A stretch of 64,000 bases of DNA from Ashinkailepas kermadecensis. Taxonomy: Eukaryota > Arthropoda > Thecostraca > Neolepadidae. The number at the start of each line of letters is the position of its first letter. The first letter of the stretch is position 1. Location of the stretch: NCBI GenBank assembly GCA_034440615.1, contig JAOTOM010005182.1:984001-1048000 (forward strand), written 5' to 3'. A program made the translations under genes and the position numbers. Shown one piece after another: positions 1 through 10,270 of this stretch. Under the pieces are notes generated by a model. It worked only from the letters and a program-made list of their open reading frames with translations, did no database searches and had not been told where the DNA came from.

Positions 1-240
1 TGTGCTTGGTCATCTCAATAATTTATTTGAGGCTCTAGCCCTGTGCCTGATTGCACCTGACTGAATTGTATGGATTCTTCCCATGAAATTTTATCAATAT
101 CTGCAATGGTTTTAGTTCGGTTCAAGTCCGAGTCACTAATATGTGCAGTGTACTTGATCAAGCATGTTTCCATTCCAGCTAACACTATGGAGGCATTAAG
201 ATGGGAAGGGTCTAAAACACAGATACCATCTCATAGACAC
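1..240. other. Left flank, no feature recognised
   Basis: Unique-looking AT-rich sequence before the first satellite unit. I see no coding exon, RNA gene or repeat in it. Confidence 0.5.
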
Positions 241-369
241 TGTTTGACAGACACCATCTCGCAGACATGGCCGATCGCGGAAACCGCTGGCTCGATCTTC
301 ATGAAACCTACACCAAACGATAGCCCGTGTGCCAGAGACGTCCGGTTTGGACTTTCGTGACCTTGGGTC

Positions 370-382
370 AGGTCAAAGGTCA
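370..382 (+). promoter_or_regulatory. DR1 nuclear-receptor-like motif, representative copy
   Basis: AGGTCAAAGGTCA is a perfect direct repeat of AGGTCA with one-base spacing, the classical DR1 element bound by RXR heterodimers and HNF4-type receptors. The same perfect motif recurs at 677-689, 826-838 and in the units near 1760, 1910 and 2230. Other units carry one or two mismatches. Whether any copy is bound is unknown; it may be a chance property of the satellite consensus. Confidence 0.4.
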
Positions 383-1374
383 CCAAATTGCCGAAAAACA
401 ACAAATTTGGACCTACAGGCATGGCCGATCTCGGCAATCGCCTGATCGATCTTAATGAAACCTTCGCCAAACAATCGGCCGTGTGGCAGAGGCGTGCGGT
501 TTGGACTTTCGTGACCTTGGGTCAGGTCAAAAGTCACCAAATTGCCGAAAAACAAAAATTTGGACTTACAGACATGGCCGTTCTCGGCAACCGCTGGATC
601 GATCTTAATGAAACCTGCACCAAACGATCGGCCGTGTGCCAGAGGCGTGCGGTTTGGACTTTCGTGACCTTGGGTCAGGTCAAAGGTCACCAAATCGCCG
701 AAAAACAATTTTTGGCTCAGACATGGCCGATCTCGGCAACCGCTGGATCGATCTTAATGAAACTTTCACCAAGCGGTCGGCCGTGTGCCAGAGGCGCGCG
801 GTTTGGACTTTCGTGACCTTGTGTCAGGTCAAAGGTCACCAAATCGCCGAAAAACAAAACAAAAAATCCTCTCAGACATGGCCGATCTCGGCAACCGCTG
901 GGTCGATGTTAATGAAAACTTCACCTAACGATCGGCCGTATGCCAGAGGCGTTCGGTTTGCACTTTCGTGGTCTTGGGTCAAGAGAAAAGTCACCAAATC
1001 GCCGAACACCCCCCACAAAAAAATCCTCGCAGACATGGCCGATCTCGGTAACCGCTGGCTCGATCTTAATGAAACCTTCACCAAACGATCGGACGTGTGC
1101 CATAGGCGTGCGGTTTGCACTTTCGTGGCCTTGGGTCAACTCAAAGGTCACCAGATCGCCCCAAAAAAACATTATTGCAGACATAGCCGATCTCGGCAAC
1201 CGCTGGCTCGATCTTCATGAAACCTATACCAAACGATAGCCCGTGTGCTAGAGGCGTGCGGTTTGGACTTTCGTGACCTTGGGTCAGTCAAAGGTCACCA
1301 AATCGCCGAAAAACATCTTTGGTCACAGACATGGCCGATCTCGACAACCGCTGGATCGATCTTAATGAAACCTT

Positions 1375-1560
1375 CACCTAACGATCGGGGGACGAGTGGT
1401 CTAGGGGTAAGATGCTCGTCTCACAATCGAAAGGTTGTGGGTTCGAGTCTCACCTGTCGCTACTCTTCGCCCGCGACCAATCGGCGTGAGAGATTGGCGA
1501 CGCTACATGACTCAACGGTCGACGTGTCATAAAACCAATAACCAACCACCTAACGATCGG
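1375..1560 (+). mobile_element. tRNA-derived SINE (Val-CAC-like head) with 14-bp TSD
   Basis: The element body is 1389-1546. Its first 70 bases fold like a tRNA: an A-box-like TGGTCTAGGGG, an anticodon loop with CAC resembling tRNA-Val, and a B-box-like GGTTCGAGTCTC. A conserved tail of about 85 bases follows (CGCTACTCTTCGCCC to GGCGACGCTACATGACTC), ending in AATAACCAACCA. It is flanked by the perfect duplication CACCTAACGATCGG at 1375-1388 and 1547-1560, so it inserted into an existing satellite unit. The intact duplication suggests a recent insertion. Confidence 0.93.
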
Positions 1561-2520
1561 CCGTGTGCCAGAGGCGTGCGGTTTGTACTTTCGTGACCCT
1601 GGGTCAGGTCATAGGTCACCAAATCGCCGAAAAACCCAAACAAAATCCTCGCAGACATGGCCGATCTCGGCAACCGTTCGCTCGATCTTCATGAAACCTA
1701 CACCAAACGATAGCTCGTGTGCCAGCGGCGTGCGATTTGGACTTCCGTGACATTGGGTCAGGTCAAAGGTCACGAAATCGCCGAAAAACAATTTTTGGCT
1801 CACAGACATAGCCGATCTCTGCAACCGCTGGATCGATCTTAATGAAACCTTCACCAAACGGTCGGCCGTGTGCCAGAGGCGTGCGGTTTGCACTTTCGTG
1901 ACCCTGGGTCAGGTCAAAGGTCACCAATTCGCCGAAACAAAAAATCCTTGCAGACATGTCCGATCTCGGCCACCGCTGGGTCGATCTTAATAAAACCGTC
2001 AAAAACGATCGGCCGTGTGCCAGAGGCGTGCGGTTTGCACTTTCGTAGCCTTGGGTCAAGTCAAAGGTCACCAAATCGCCGGGAAAAAAATCCTCGCAGA
2101 CATGGGCGATCTCGGTAACCGCTGGCTCGATCTTAATGAAACCTTCACCAAACGATCTTAATGAAACCTTCACCAAACGGTCGGTCGTGTGCCAGAGGCG
2201 TGCGGTTTGCACTTTCGTGACCCTGGGTCAGGTCAAAGGTCACCAATTCGCCGAAACAAAAAATCCTTGCAGACATGTCCGATCTCGGCCACCGCTGGGT
2301 CGATCTTAATAAAACCGTCAAAAACGATCGGCCGTGTGCCAGCGGCGTGCGGTTTGCACTTTCGTAGCCTTGAGTCAAGTTAAAGGTCACCAAATCGCCG
2401 GGAAAAAAATCATCGCAGACATGGGCGATCTCGGTAACCGCTGGCTCGATCTTAATGAAACCTTCACCAAACGATCGGACGTGTGCCAGAGGCGTGCGGT
2501 TTGCACTTTCGTGGCCTTGG

Positions 2521-2887
2521 CAAACCGCACGCCTATGGCACACGACCGATCGTTTGGTGAAGGTTTTATTAAGATCGACCCAGCGGTTGCCGAGATCGGC
2601 CATGTCTATGAGTCCAAATTTTTTTCTTCGGCGATTTGGTGACCTTTGACCAGACCCAAGGTCACGAAAGTGCAAACCGCACGCCTCTGGCACACGGCCG
2701 ACCGTTTGGTGAAGGTTTTATTATGATCGATCCAGCGGTTGCCGAGATCGGCCATGTCTGCAAGGATTTTTTTTTTTTTTTCGGTTATTTGGTGACCTTT
2801 GACATGACCCAGGGTCACGAAAGTGCAAACCGCACACCTCTGGCACACGGCAGATCGTTAGGTGAAGGTTTTATTAAGATCCAGTGT
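2521..2887 (-). repeat. About 150-bp satellite, inverted arm 1
   Basis: About two and a half units of the same satellite in the opposite orientation. The switch occurs abruptly at about 2518-2523, where the forward unit ends in GTGGCCTTGG and the reverse complement of the unit begins. A poly-T run at 2768-2780 corresponds to the A-rich linker of the forward units. Confidence 0.9.
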
Positions 2888-3364
2888 TAAAATAATGGTT
2901 TTCGTCGGTTGTGAGATGTCGAAACGAGTACAGTAGGATGTCGAATTTCGTCATGAAAACCATGTCATTTAACAGAAATTATAAGTTCTTTGAACACAAC
3001 TCCGATCCAACCGCATACTCGTATGTGCACCTTTTCCCTTTGTTTTGAGATACCTAATTTAGAGGTAACTATTTTAGTGATAGCAATACAAAATACCTAT
3101 CCTTATCAACTGATATTGTTTAACAGACCACATCATAGGTAATCCTTGTACCTGGAATTGTGCTAAGAGATGTGTGTGCATCATAATCTGCAATGGTGAG
3201 TATCAGCATGATACTTGTCAACAAGATGCTGTTGGAAATTAGATAATGAAGACTTCATAACGATTTATCATGAAGCGGGATGTCGATACTCCGTTGGAAG
3301 GGATGTCAATTCAGAGTCCAGAAAGTGGTATATTCCACCCTGTTTGACGAATAATTTATCACTG
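2888..3364. other. Spacer between two inverted satellite arms
   Basis: AT-rich unique sequence with no recognisable gene or repeat. Confidence 0.5.
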
Positions 3365-3898
3365 TTAAGATCAATCCAGCGGTTGCCGAGATCGGCCATG
3401 TCTGTGAGCCAAAAATTGTTGTTCGGCGATTTGGTGACCTGTGACCTGACCCAAGGTCACGAAAGTTCAAACCGCACGCCTCTGGCACACGGCCGAGCGC
3501 TTGGTAAAGGTTTCATTAAGATCGATCCAGCGGTTGCCGAGATCGGCCATGTCTGTGAGCCAAAAATGGTATTTTTCGGCGATTTGGTGACCTTTTACCT
3601 GATCCAAGGTCACGAAAGTTCAAACAGCACGCCTCTGGCACACGGCCGATCGTTTGGTGAAGGTTTCATGAAGATCGATCCAGCGGTTGCCGAGATCGGC
3701 CATGTCTGTAAGTCAATTTTTTTGTTTTTTTTTCAAGGAAATTTGGTGACCTTTGACCTGGCCCAAGGTCACGAAAGTCCAAACCGCACGCCTCTGGCAC
3801 ACGGGCTATCGTTTGGTGTAGGTTTCATGAAGATCGAGCAAGCGGTTTCCGAGATCGGCCATGTCTGCGAGATGGTGTCTGTCAAACGGTGTATGTGA
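3365..3898 (-). repeat. About 150-bp satellite, inverted arm 2
   Basis: Three and a half satellite units in inverse orientation (GAGATCGGCCATGTCTG recurs near 3391, 3541, 3690 and 3852). A perfect DR1 is readable on the minus strand near 3750. The 227-codon open frame over this block is repeat-derived. Confidence 0.9.
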
Positions 3899-5038
3899 GA
3901 TGGTGTCTGTTTTTTAGACCCTTCCTTAAGATCTGGCACAGCTGCAACAAATCCCAAACAGTCAAATTGTAGAATCACAAACCTCTGTTCTGATAACATA
4001 GTGATGTATCGTTTTGGTGCATGGTTATGTTCTTGTTTTATGTTATTTATTAGCCATGTTATGGTTGATTAGTTAATAGTTATGTTATTGTTGATTAGTT
4101 ATGTTATTGTTATATGTTGTATGTTGTATTGTTTTGGTGTGCAGTTATGCTCTCCAGATGACACAGTTTGTATCAGGCATGATGAGTGGGAAAGTTGGTG
4201 CATGCTGGTGGCTGGGTCAGGTGGCACCATCCAAATTTATTTGAGTGGGAGCTAGATTTGGGAATTGTTTGGCAAGTTTCCCCTCAAGCTTTGTTTCTGC
4301 AGCCAACAAATATGAAAGTCTGATGTGTAAAGTGCCGCTCCTTCAAATGAACAGCCTAGAATCATTGTTATTCCTGGCAACCAACAATGCTACTCCGAGT
4401 TCATACATGACATGAGTCACAGATCTTCACAATATTTTATAGTTTGTTAATTATCCATTTGTGAATGTAGGCATTCCTAGACTGTATCCCAAAATGGGTT
4501 TAAAGTTGAAATTTGGCGTAAATAATTGGGAGTGAAAATATGGATTAGAAAATGGAACATTTTGTCCAAAACATCTGCTAAGTTGAAAATAACACCATGC
4601 TTCTTCATTTCTAAGCAGCTTTTTAATTAAGGATGAACAAAATTGACAATTCTATTGATAATTAATTGAGTATTCAAATGCTTTTCTGGCTGATTGGTGA
4701 TGTGATAGATCATTTGACCCAGCTTTGTCTTTAGCAGGGGAAAGCTCAGGACACTCAGGCGTGGTCGTCGCCAGTCCTTCGAGGTTGGATGGAGAGTCAA
4801 GTTTTTCCTTATCTAAAGATACAATTCGTGATTTTTTCTCTATATTATATTTATTATATATGTTTTTTTCTATCGAATAATAGTTCGCCCTTCGCCTTTC
4901 CAAAATAAACGTGCTCAACATTGTGTTCCCGGGAAATATCACGCTAGTGAGCATGCTTGTAAATGAAAAACTAACTCTTGTTTGTTCCTATTATCACAAT
5001 ATACACATTTCATATTATGGCCCGTTGTCTACTGGCAG
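3899..5038. other. AT-rich region upstream of the first recognised PPME1 exon
   Basis: No coding exon, SINE or array was recognised. The missing N-terminal exon of PPME1 would be expected here or beyond the left edge of the window. I could not find a convincing start codon followed by a donor in the phase needed (two bases left over). Confidence 0.4.
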
Positions 5039-5213
5039 TGAACGCCAGCATAACCTGACGCCAGCCACTTGGAAGCAGTACTTCTCATCAGCCCAAGATG
5101 TACGTGTTGGACCAGGCGACGTGTTCCACGTGTACCGAGCTGGTACCAGTGGTCCACTACTACTGCTGCTGCATGGTGGCGGATTCAGCGGCCTCACCTG
5201 GGCTCTGTTCACG
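5039..5213 (+). CDS. PPME1: PPME1 exon with the HGGG oxyanion motif
   Basis: This exon encodes about 58 residues. It begins with a partly conserved lead-in (TPATWKQYFSS, resembling the family's VPWSQYFES) and runs through FHVYRAG to LLLLLHGGGFSGLTWALFT. The HGGG run is the oxyanion-hole motif of alpha/beta hydrolases. The acceptor is GTCTACTGGCAG ending at 5038. The first base completes a codon begun in an unseen upstream exon. The donor at 5214 is GTCAGT, weaker than consensus, and splits between codons (phase 0). The last 23 bases of this exon are copied in the tandem array that follows. An open frame running 90 codons past the donor is array sequence, not exon. Confidence 0.9.
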
Positions 5214-5650
5214 GTCAGTGTCTCTGTAATCTGCTCCAGTGGCCTCACCTGGGTTCTGCTCATAGTCAGCACCCCTGTAACCTGCTTCAGTGGCTTCACC
5301 AGCTTCACCTGGGCTCTGTTCATGCCAATTGCCTTTGCAACCTGCTCCAGTAGCCTCACCTGGGCTCTGTTCCTGGTCTGTGTCACTGTAACCTGCACCA
5401 GTTGCCTCACCTGTGTTCTGTTCATGGTCAGTGTCTCTGTAATCTGCTTCAGCATCCTCACCTGAGTTCTGTTCATGATCAGTGTCTCTGTAAGCTGCTT
5501 CAGCATCCTCACCTGGGTTCTTTTCACGATCAGCGCCTCTGTAAAATGTTCCAGTGGGCTCACCTGAGCTCTGTTCATGGTCAGTGCCTCCATAATCTGC
5601 TTCCTAGAACGCACCTGGGCTCGGTTTACTGTCAATGGTTTTGCAATTTA
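5191..5650 (+). repeat. 51-bp boundary array at the donor of the HGGG exon
   Basis: About nine diverged copies of a 51-bp unit. Copy one is the exon end itself: GCCTCACCTGGGCTCTGTTC, then the donor, then intron to CTGCTCCAGTG. Every later copy therefore carries a degenerate image of the last exon codons plus a decoy donor-like site. The unit length is 17 codons, which keeps a frame open on both strands; the 184- and 206-codon frames here are artefacts. Confidence 0.92.
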
Positions 5651-5841
5651 TTAAGCGTCATATGACGTGGCAGGCGGTGTGCCCAATAATCAGCCAACCC
5701 TTGTCAGCTTCATACCCTCGCCTGGCTTATGTTCGCGATCATTGTTATGGCATCTGTTTCATGGATCCCACCACAGCATCTCGGATGTGTGTGTGCTTCA
5801 GAAGCACCTCTGAATCATGTCCAACAGGAATATATGTCTGT
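5651..5841. other. Intron segment, nothing recognised
   Basis: Unique intron sequence between the donor array and the SINE. Confidence 0.5.
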
Positions 5842-6036
5842 AGAGTTGTGAAAGTGGGGACGAGTGGTCTAGGGGTAAGATGCTCGTCTCACAATCGAAA
5901 GGTTGTGGGTTCGAGTCTCACCTGTCGCTACTCTTCGCCCGCGACCAATCGGCGTGAGAGATTGGCGACGCTACATGACTCAACGGTCGACGTGTCGTAA
6001 TACCAATAACCAACCAACCAAGAGTTGTGAAAGTGG
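5842..6036 (+). mobile_element. tRNA-derived SINE with 16-bp TSD, in a PPME1 intron
   Basis: The element body 5858-6020 is nearly identical to the copy at 1389. The perfect duplication AGAGTTGTGAAAGTGG flanks it at 5842-5857 and 6021-6036. The tRNA-Val-like head, conserved tail and CCAACCAACCA end are all present, in the same orientation as the gene. Confidence 0.95.
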
Positions 6037-6159
6037 AAGTGATAGCGTTGGACATTATATTGAAATATACCTTGTTAGACAAATATCCTGTTGGCGCAAT
6101 TGCAAGTCAAACGTGACAGAATCATGTCAGGACTGCAGCTCAGGTTATGACAACAATAA

Positions 6160-7202
6160 CGTGTCCTGTGTGAGAAGCGGCTTGTCCTGGTCTAAAGTTG
6201 TCACACAAGTGTTATGTCCTGTGTCAGTAGCGGATCAGGCTATAACAACAGTATCTTGTCATGTGTCAGGAGCGGATCAGGTTATAACGACAGCGTTATG
6301 TCCTGTGTCAGGAGTGGATCAGGTTATAATGACAGTGTTATGCCCTTTGTCAGGAGCGGATCAGGTTATAATGACAGTGTTATGTCCTGTGTCAGGAGCG
6401 GATCAGGTTATAATGACAGTGTTATGTCCTGTGTCAGGAGCGGATCAGGTTATAATGACAGTGTTATGTCCTGTGTCAGGAGCGGATCAGGTTATAATGA
6501 CAGTGTTATGTCCTGTGTCAGGAGCGGATCAGGTTATAACGAGTGTCCTGTCCTGTGTCAGAAGTGGTCGGATCAGGTTATGACGACAGTGTCTGTCCGG
6601 TGTCAGGAGCGGGTCAGGTTATAATGGGTGTCCTGTCCTGTGTCAGGAGCGGATCAGGTTATAATGACAGTGTTACGTCCTGTGTCAGGAGCGGATCAGG
6701 TTATAATGACAGTGTTATGTCCTGTGTCAGGAGTGGATCAGGTTATAATGACAGTGTTATGCCCTGTGGCAGGAGCGGATCAGGTTATAATGACAGTGTT
6801 ACGTCCTGTGTCAGGAGCGGATCAAGTTATAATGGCAGTGTTATGTCCTGTGTCAGGAGCGGATCAGGTTATAATGACAGTGTTATGTCCTGTGTCAGGA
6901 GCGGATCAGGTTATAATGACAGTGTTACGTCCTGTGTCAGGCGCGGATCAAGTTATAATGACAGTGTTATGTCCTGTGTCAGGAGCGGATCAGGTTATAA
7001 TGACAGTGTTATGTCCTGTGTCAGGAGCGGATCAGGTTATAATGACAGTGTTATGTCCTGTGTCAGGAGCGGATCAGGTTATAATGACAGTGTTATGTCC
7101 GGTGTCAGGAGCGGATCAGGTTATAATGACAGTGTTATGTCCTGTGTCAGGAGCGGATCACGTTATAATGACAGTGTTATGTCCTGTGTCAGGAGCGGAT
7201 CA
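6160..7202 (+). repeat. 42-bp boundary array leading into the next PPME1 acceptor
   Basis: About 23 to 24 copies of a 42-bp unit (GTTATGTCCTGTGTCAG, then GAGCGGATCAGG, then TTATAATGACAGT). The last copy is the real acceptor TCCTGTGTCAG at 7182-7192 plus the first ten exon bases, GAGCGGATCA. Upstream copies thus repeat a usable-looking acceptor with exon start over 1 kb. Copies near 6541-6650 are rearranged. The 42-bp length keeps frames open, so the 226-, 239- and 195-codon frames here are not proteins. Confidence 0.95.
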
Positions 7203-7302
7203 TACGGAGCGTTGAGTGCCAGGTGTTGGCCATTGATCTGCGGGGTCATGGCGAAACGGTGACAGCTGATGAGTCGGACCTGTCTGCTGAGACGCTGGTT
7301 AG
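7193..7302 (+). CDS. PPME1: PPME1 exon encoding the LAIDLRGHGET core strand
   Basis: Encodes ERIIRSVECQVLAIDLRGHG followed by ETVTADESDLSAETLV, matching the family's segment VQCRIVALDLRSHGET...LSAETM. It starts in phase 0 after GTGTCAG at 7192, aligning residue for residue with the preceding exon. It ends after two bases of a codon with donor GTGAGG at 7303. Both of its edges are duplicated in flanking arrays, the 5' edge in the 42-bp array and the 3' edge in the 36-bp array. Confidence 0.93.
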
Positions 7303-8047
7303 GTGAGGGTCGGACCTGTCTGCTGAGACGCTGGTTAGGTGAGGGTCGGACCTGTCTGCCGAGGTGGTTAGATGAGGGTCGGACCTGTCTGCTGAGACGC
7401 TAGTTAGGTGAGGGTCGGACCTGCCTGCTGGGACGCTGGTTAGGTGAGAATCGGACCTGTCTACCGAGACGCTGGTTAGGTGAGGGTCGGACCTGTCTGC
7501 CGAGGTGGTTAGATGAGGGTCGGACCTGTCTTCTGAGACGCTGGTTAGGTGAGGGTCGGACCTGCCTGCTGGGACGCTGGTTAGGTGAGAATCGGACCTG
7601 TCTACCGAGACGCTGGTTAGGTGAGGGTCGGACCTGTCTGTCGAGAAGGTTAGGTGAGGGTCGGACCTGTCTACCGAGACGCTAGTTAGGTCAGGGTCAG
7701 ATCTGTCTGCCGAAGTGGTTAGGTGAGAGTCGGACCTGTCTGCTGAGACGCTGGTTAGGTGAGGATCGGACCTGTCTACCGAGACGCTGGTTAGGTCAGG
7801 GTCGGACCTGTCTGCCGAGGTGGTTAGGTGAGGGTCGGACCTGTCTGCTGAGACGCTGATTAGGTGAGGGTCGGACCTGTCTGCCGAGACGCTGGTTATG
7901 CCAGGGTCGGACCTGTCTGCTTAGACGCTGATTAGGTGAGGGTCGGACCTGTCTGCTGAGACGCTGGTTATGCCAGGGTCGGACCTGTCTGCCGAGACGC
8001 TGGTTATGCCAGGGTCGGACCAGTCTGCCGAGACGCTGGTTAAGTGA
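7273..8047 (+). repeat. 36-bp boundary array at the donor of the LAIDLRG exon
   Basis: About 21 copies of a 36-bp unit, GTCGGACCTGTCTGCTGAGA followed by CGCTGGTTAGGTGAGG. The first copy is the last 30 bases of the exon plus the donor; every later copy repeats exon end and GTGAGG donor. Some units are shortened (for example GCCGAGGTGGTTAGATGAG). Reading past the first donor meets TGA at once, so use of a downstream decoy would truncate the protein. Confidence 0.95.
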
Positions 8048-8930
8048 GGCGTCCACCGTTCGCACGCGTTTGACGCTGTGCAGCGTTCAAATGATACAGT
8101 GTACATTGTAGTTTTCTTTCAGTGGTATCTGATGAGGCTTGGAACGTGCCTTTGTGTGATGTCAGTCCACCAAACCCTAGCTCATTGTTCAAGCGTTTGC
8201 TGTTCCAGTTCCAGTGCAATGGTGGCGGATTTGAACGTCTATTGGAGAGGAATATTTTTAAAGGTTTTTACTTGTGCAATGTTTAGTTTTTATGGTATTT
8301 ATATATATTTTTTTAAGGTGTTTTACTGTCTTTCTAACTGGACTTAAATTCCAGTAGTTCACTTTCCATGTAAAAACGCCATGTGTTGCATATTGTCCTA
8401 CAAGAAATCCTTTGTGAGATGCAAAGTAGATCAGTTGCTGCAAGAAAGAGAAATGTATGTGGGTTGCCATACAAGGAAGAACCTCTGTACAAATGCTGCT
8501 AAGATGGGCTGTTTCGGGGTTTTTTTTTCACTGCAGCGCGTTTTCTCGCTTTACTCGCCTCGTGTGCGTTGATTTATCGAATCTTACATGGGGAAATTTT
8601 CGTTTGGTTTTTTTGCCTGACATTTTCATGATGGCTGATGATGGTGGATGTTTTGCTAACGGTGGCAACAAAAAAAAGCACACACTGCTTTCTTAAACGT
8701 CAAGATCGCTTCTAGAACCACTGCAGACTTGGTGGGTGCCAAGAAGAAAATGTATGGATAACAAGCTGGCGCAACCGCGGATGTAGGACGGCGCAATGGT
8801 GCACATGGCAATTGGCAAATGTATGCATTAGAACATTTGCACGGTGGCGCAAGCGTATGTAGGTGTAGGTAACGTGTCGATACAGCTCGGGTGGAAATCT
8901 GATCCACTGCTTCCGGTGTGGCATCGGTAT
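8048..8930. other. Unique intron 2 segment
   Basis: Mixed sequence without recognised gene or element. Small open frames here have no family resemblance. Confidence 0.5.
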
Positions 8931-9300
8931 TTCTGTGACGTGCCGGCAGTGACGGTGGCGATATTTCAGGAACTTGCCTGCAGTGACGGTGGCAAAATTT
9001 CAGTGACGTGTCGGCAGTGACGTGCCTACAATAACGGTAGCGAAATTTCAGTGACGTGCCTACAATGACGGCGGTGATATTTCAGTGACGTGCCTACAAT
9101 GACGGCGATGATATTTCAGTGGCCTGTCGGCAGTGACGGCGACGGTATTTCAGTGAGCTGTCGCCAATGAGGGTGGTGATATATCAGGGATGTGACGGAG
9201 GCGATGGTGATGTACCGGTAGTGACGGCAACAATATTTCAGTCGCGTGCCGGTAGTGACGATGACGGTGTTTCAGTGACGTGATAGCAGTGACGGCGGCA
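8931..9300 (+). repeat. 34-bp boundary array leading into the catalytic-serine exon
   Basis: About ten copies of a unit near 34 bp, TTTCAGTGACGTGCCGGCAG followed by TGACGGTGGCGATA. The last copy is the true acceptor TTTCAG at 9270-9275 plus the first 25 bases of the exon (TGACGTGATAGCAGTGACGG), so the exon start and acceptor are repeated across the intron end. Confidence 0.93.
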
Positions 9301-9521
9301 GTGTTTGGAGGTCAGGCGCCGCCCACACTGCTAGTGGGACACAGCATGGGCGGAGCCGTTGCCGTGCGCGCTGCGCACGCGTGGTCCGCCGGACCGCTGG
9401 TCGGCCTCATCGTCATCGACGTGGTCGAGGGCACCGCTGTCGAGGCGCTCGGCGCAATGCAGACGTTCCTGCGCGGCCGGCCCGACCGCTTTCACTCTGT
9501 GCAGCAGGCAATCGAATGGTG
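9276..9521 (+). CDS. PPME1: PPME1 exon with catalytic Ser and Asp
   Basis: The first base completes the codon split from the previous exon, giving ETLV-S-DVIAVTAAVFGG, which aligns without gaps to the family. The nucleophile elbow GHSMGG has its Ser at 9343-9345. IDVVEGTA carries the catalytic Asp at 9418-9420. It continues through ALGAMQTFLRGRPDRFHSV to QQAIEW. The donor at 9522 is GTGAGT, ending two bases into a codon. An in-frame TGA immediately after the donor confirms that splicing is required. This is the most conserved exon found. Confidence 0.96.
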
Positions 9522-10270
9522 GTGAGTGCTCCCCCACCCCCAGAGGGCTACTCGTGGTGACTTCCCCACCTACCCATCTCGGATGGCCACTGGTGGCCCT
9601 GTAGTGGTGGTAATTCCCTCACCCCCACGCACCCATCCTGGCTGGTCACTGGTGGTCCTGCGGTGGTGGTAAGTCCCTCACCCCCACGCACCCATCCTGG
9701 CTGGTCACTGGTGGTCCTGCGGTGGTGGTAAGTCCCTCACCCCCACGTACCCACCCCGGACTTCCACTGGTGGCCCAGTAGTGGTGGTAAGTCCCTCACC
9801 CCCACGAACCCATCCCAGATCGCCACTGGTGACCCAGTAGTGATGGTAGGTCCCTCACCCCTACGAACCCATCCCAGATCGCCACTGGTGACCCCGTAGT
9901 GGTGGTGAGTCCCCTACCCACACCCCCGAAGGACTACTGGCGACCCTGCAACGGTGGTGAGTCCCCCACCCACCCACTCGAAGGGCTGCTGGCAATCCTG
10001 TAGTGGTGGTGAGAATCCCACATACACCCACCCTCGGAGAGCCATTGACGACCCTGTAATGGTGGTGAGTCCCACACCCACACACCCAAAGGGCTACTGT
10101 CGACCCTGTAGTGGTGGTGGATACCTCCGTGGCTACAGGCGACCCTGCCGTGGTGGTGAGTAGCCCCGCCGCCCCTCTTGGAACCATTGGTAATCCCGTA
10201 GTGGCCGCGCGTCTTTCCTTGCCGCCTCCCAAGAACACTGGTGACCCTGTATGAGGGTGGTGACTGAAGG
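9517..10270 (+). repeat. About 59-bp boundary array at the donor of the catalytic exon
   Basis: About 12 to 13 copies of a unit near 59 bp: GTGGTGGTAAGTCCCTCACC, then CCCACGCACCCATC, then a CTGGTGGTCCTGC-type end. The array begins at the exon end TGGTG plus GTGAGT, so each unit repeats the last few exon bases and a strong donor (GTGAGT or GTAAGT). Unit length drifts to about 57 bp towards the distal end. Confidence 0.92.

Larger units (their letters stand above)
241..2520 (+). repeat. About 150-bp satellite array, forward arm
   Basis: About 14 to 15 tandem copies of a unit near 150 bp, each starting around the phrase ATGGCCGATCTCGG and passing through GTGCCAGAGGCGTGCGG to GGTCACCAAATCGCCG. 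Copies begin near 267, 421, 574, 724, 880, 1036, 1183, 1330, 1657, 1808, 1954, 2102, 2276 and 2420. They differ by substitutions and small indels in A-rich linkers. A SINE interrupts the array at 1389-1546, and a short truncated copy occurs near 2155. Open frames of 100-190 codons on both strands here are repeat-driven and not credible genes. Many units contain a nuclear-receptor-like direct repeat. Confidence 0.93.

Noticed and set aside
1389..1460. Functional tRNA-Val(CAC) gene at each SINE head
   Set aside because: The tRNA-like region has mismatched stems and is always joined to the same 85-base tail with target duplications, so it is a SINE promoter head.
5015..5635. A 206-codon minus-strand frame (NRAQV repeats)
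   Set aside because: Antisense of the PPME1 exon and its 51-bp boundary array.
6160..7262. Plus-strand frames of 226 and 239 codons with SGSGYNDSVMSCVR repeats, resembling a secreted repeat protein
   Set aside because: The 42-bp unit is intron sequence carrying the PPME1 acceptor; two frames are open simultaneously and the authentic exon is read in a third way at 7193.
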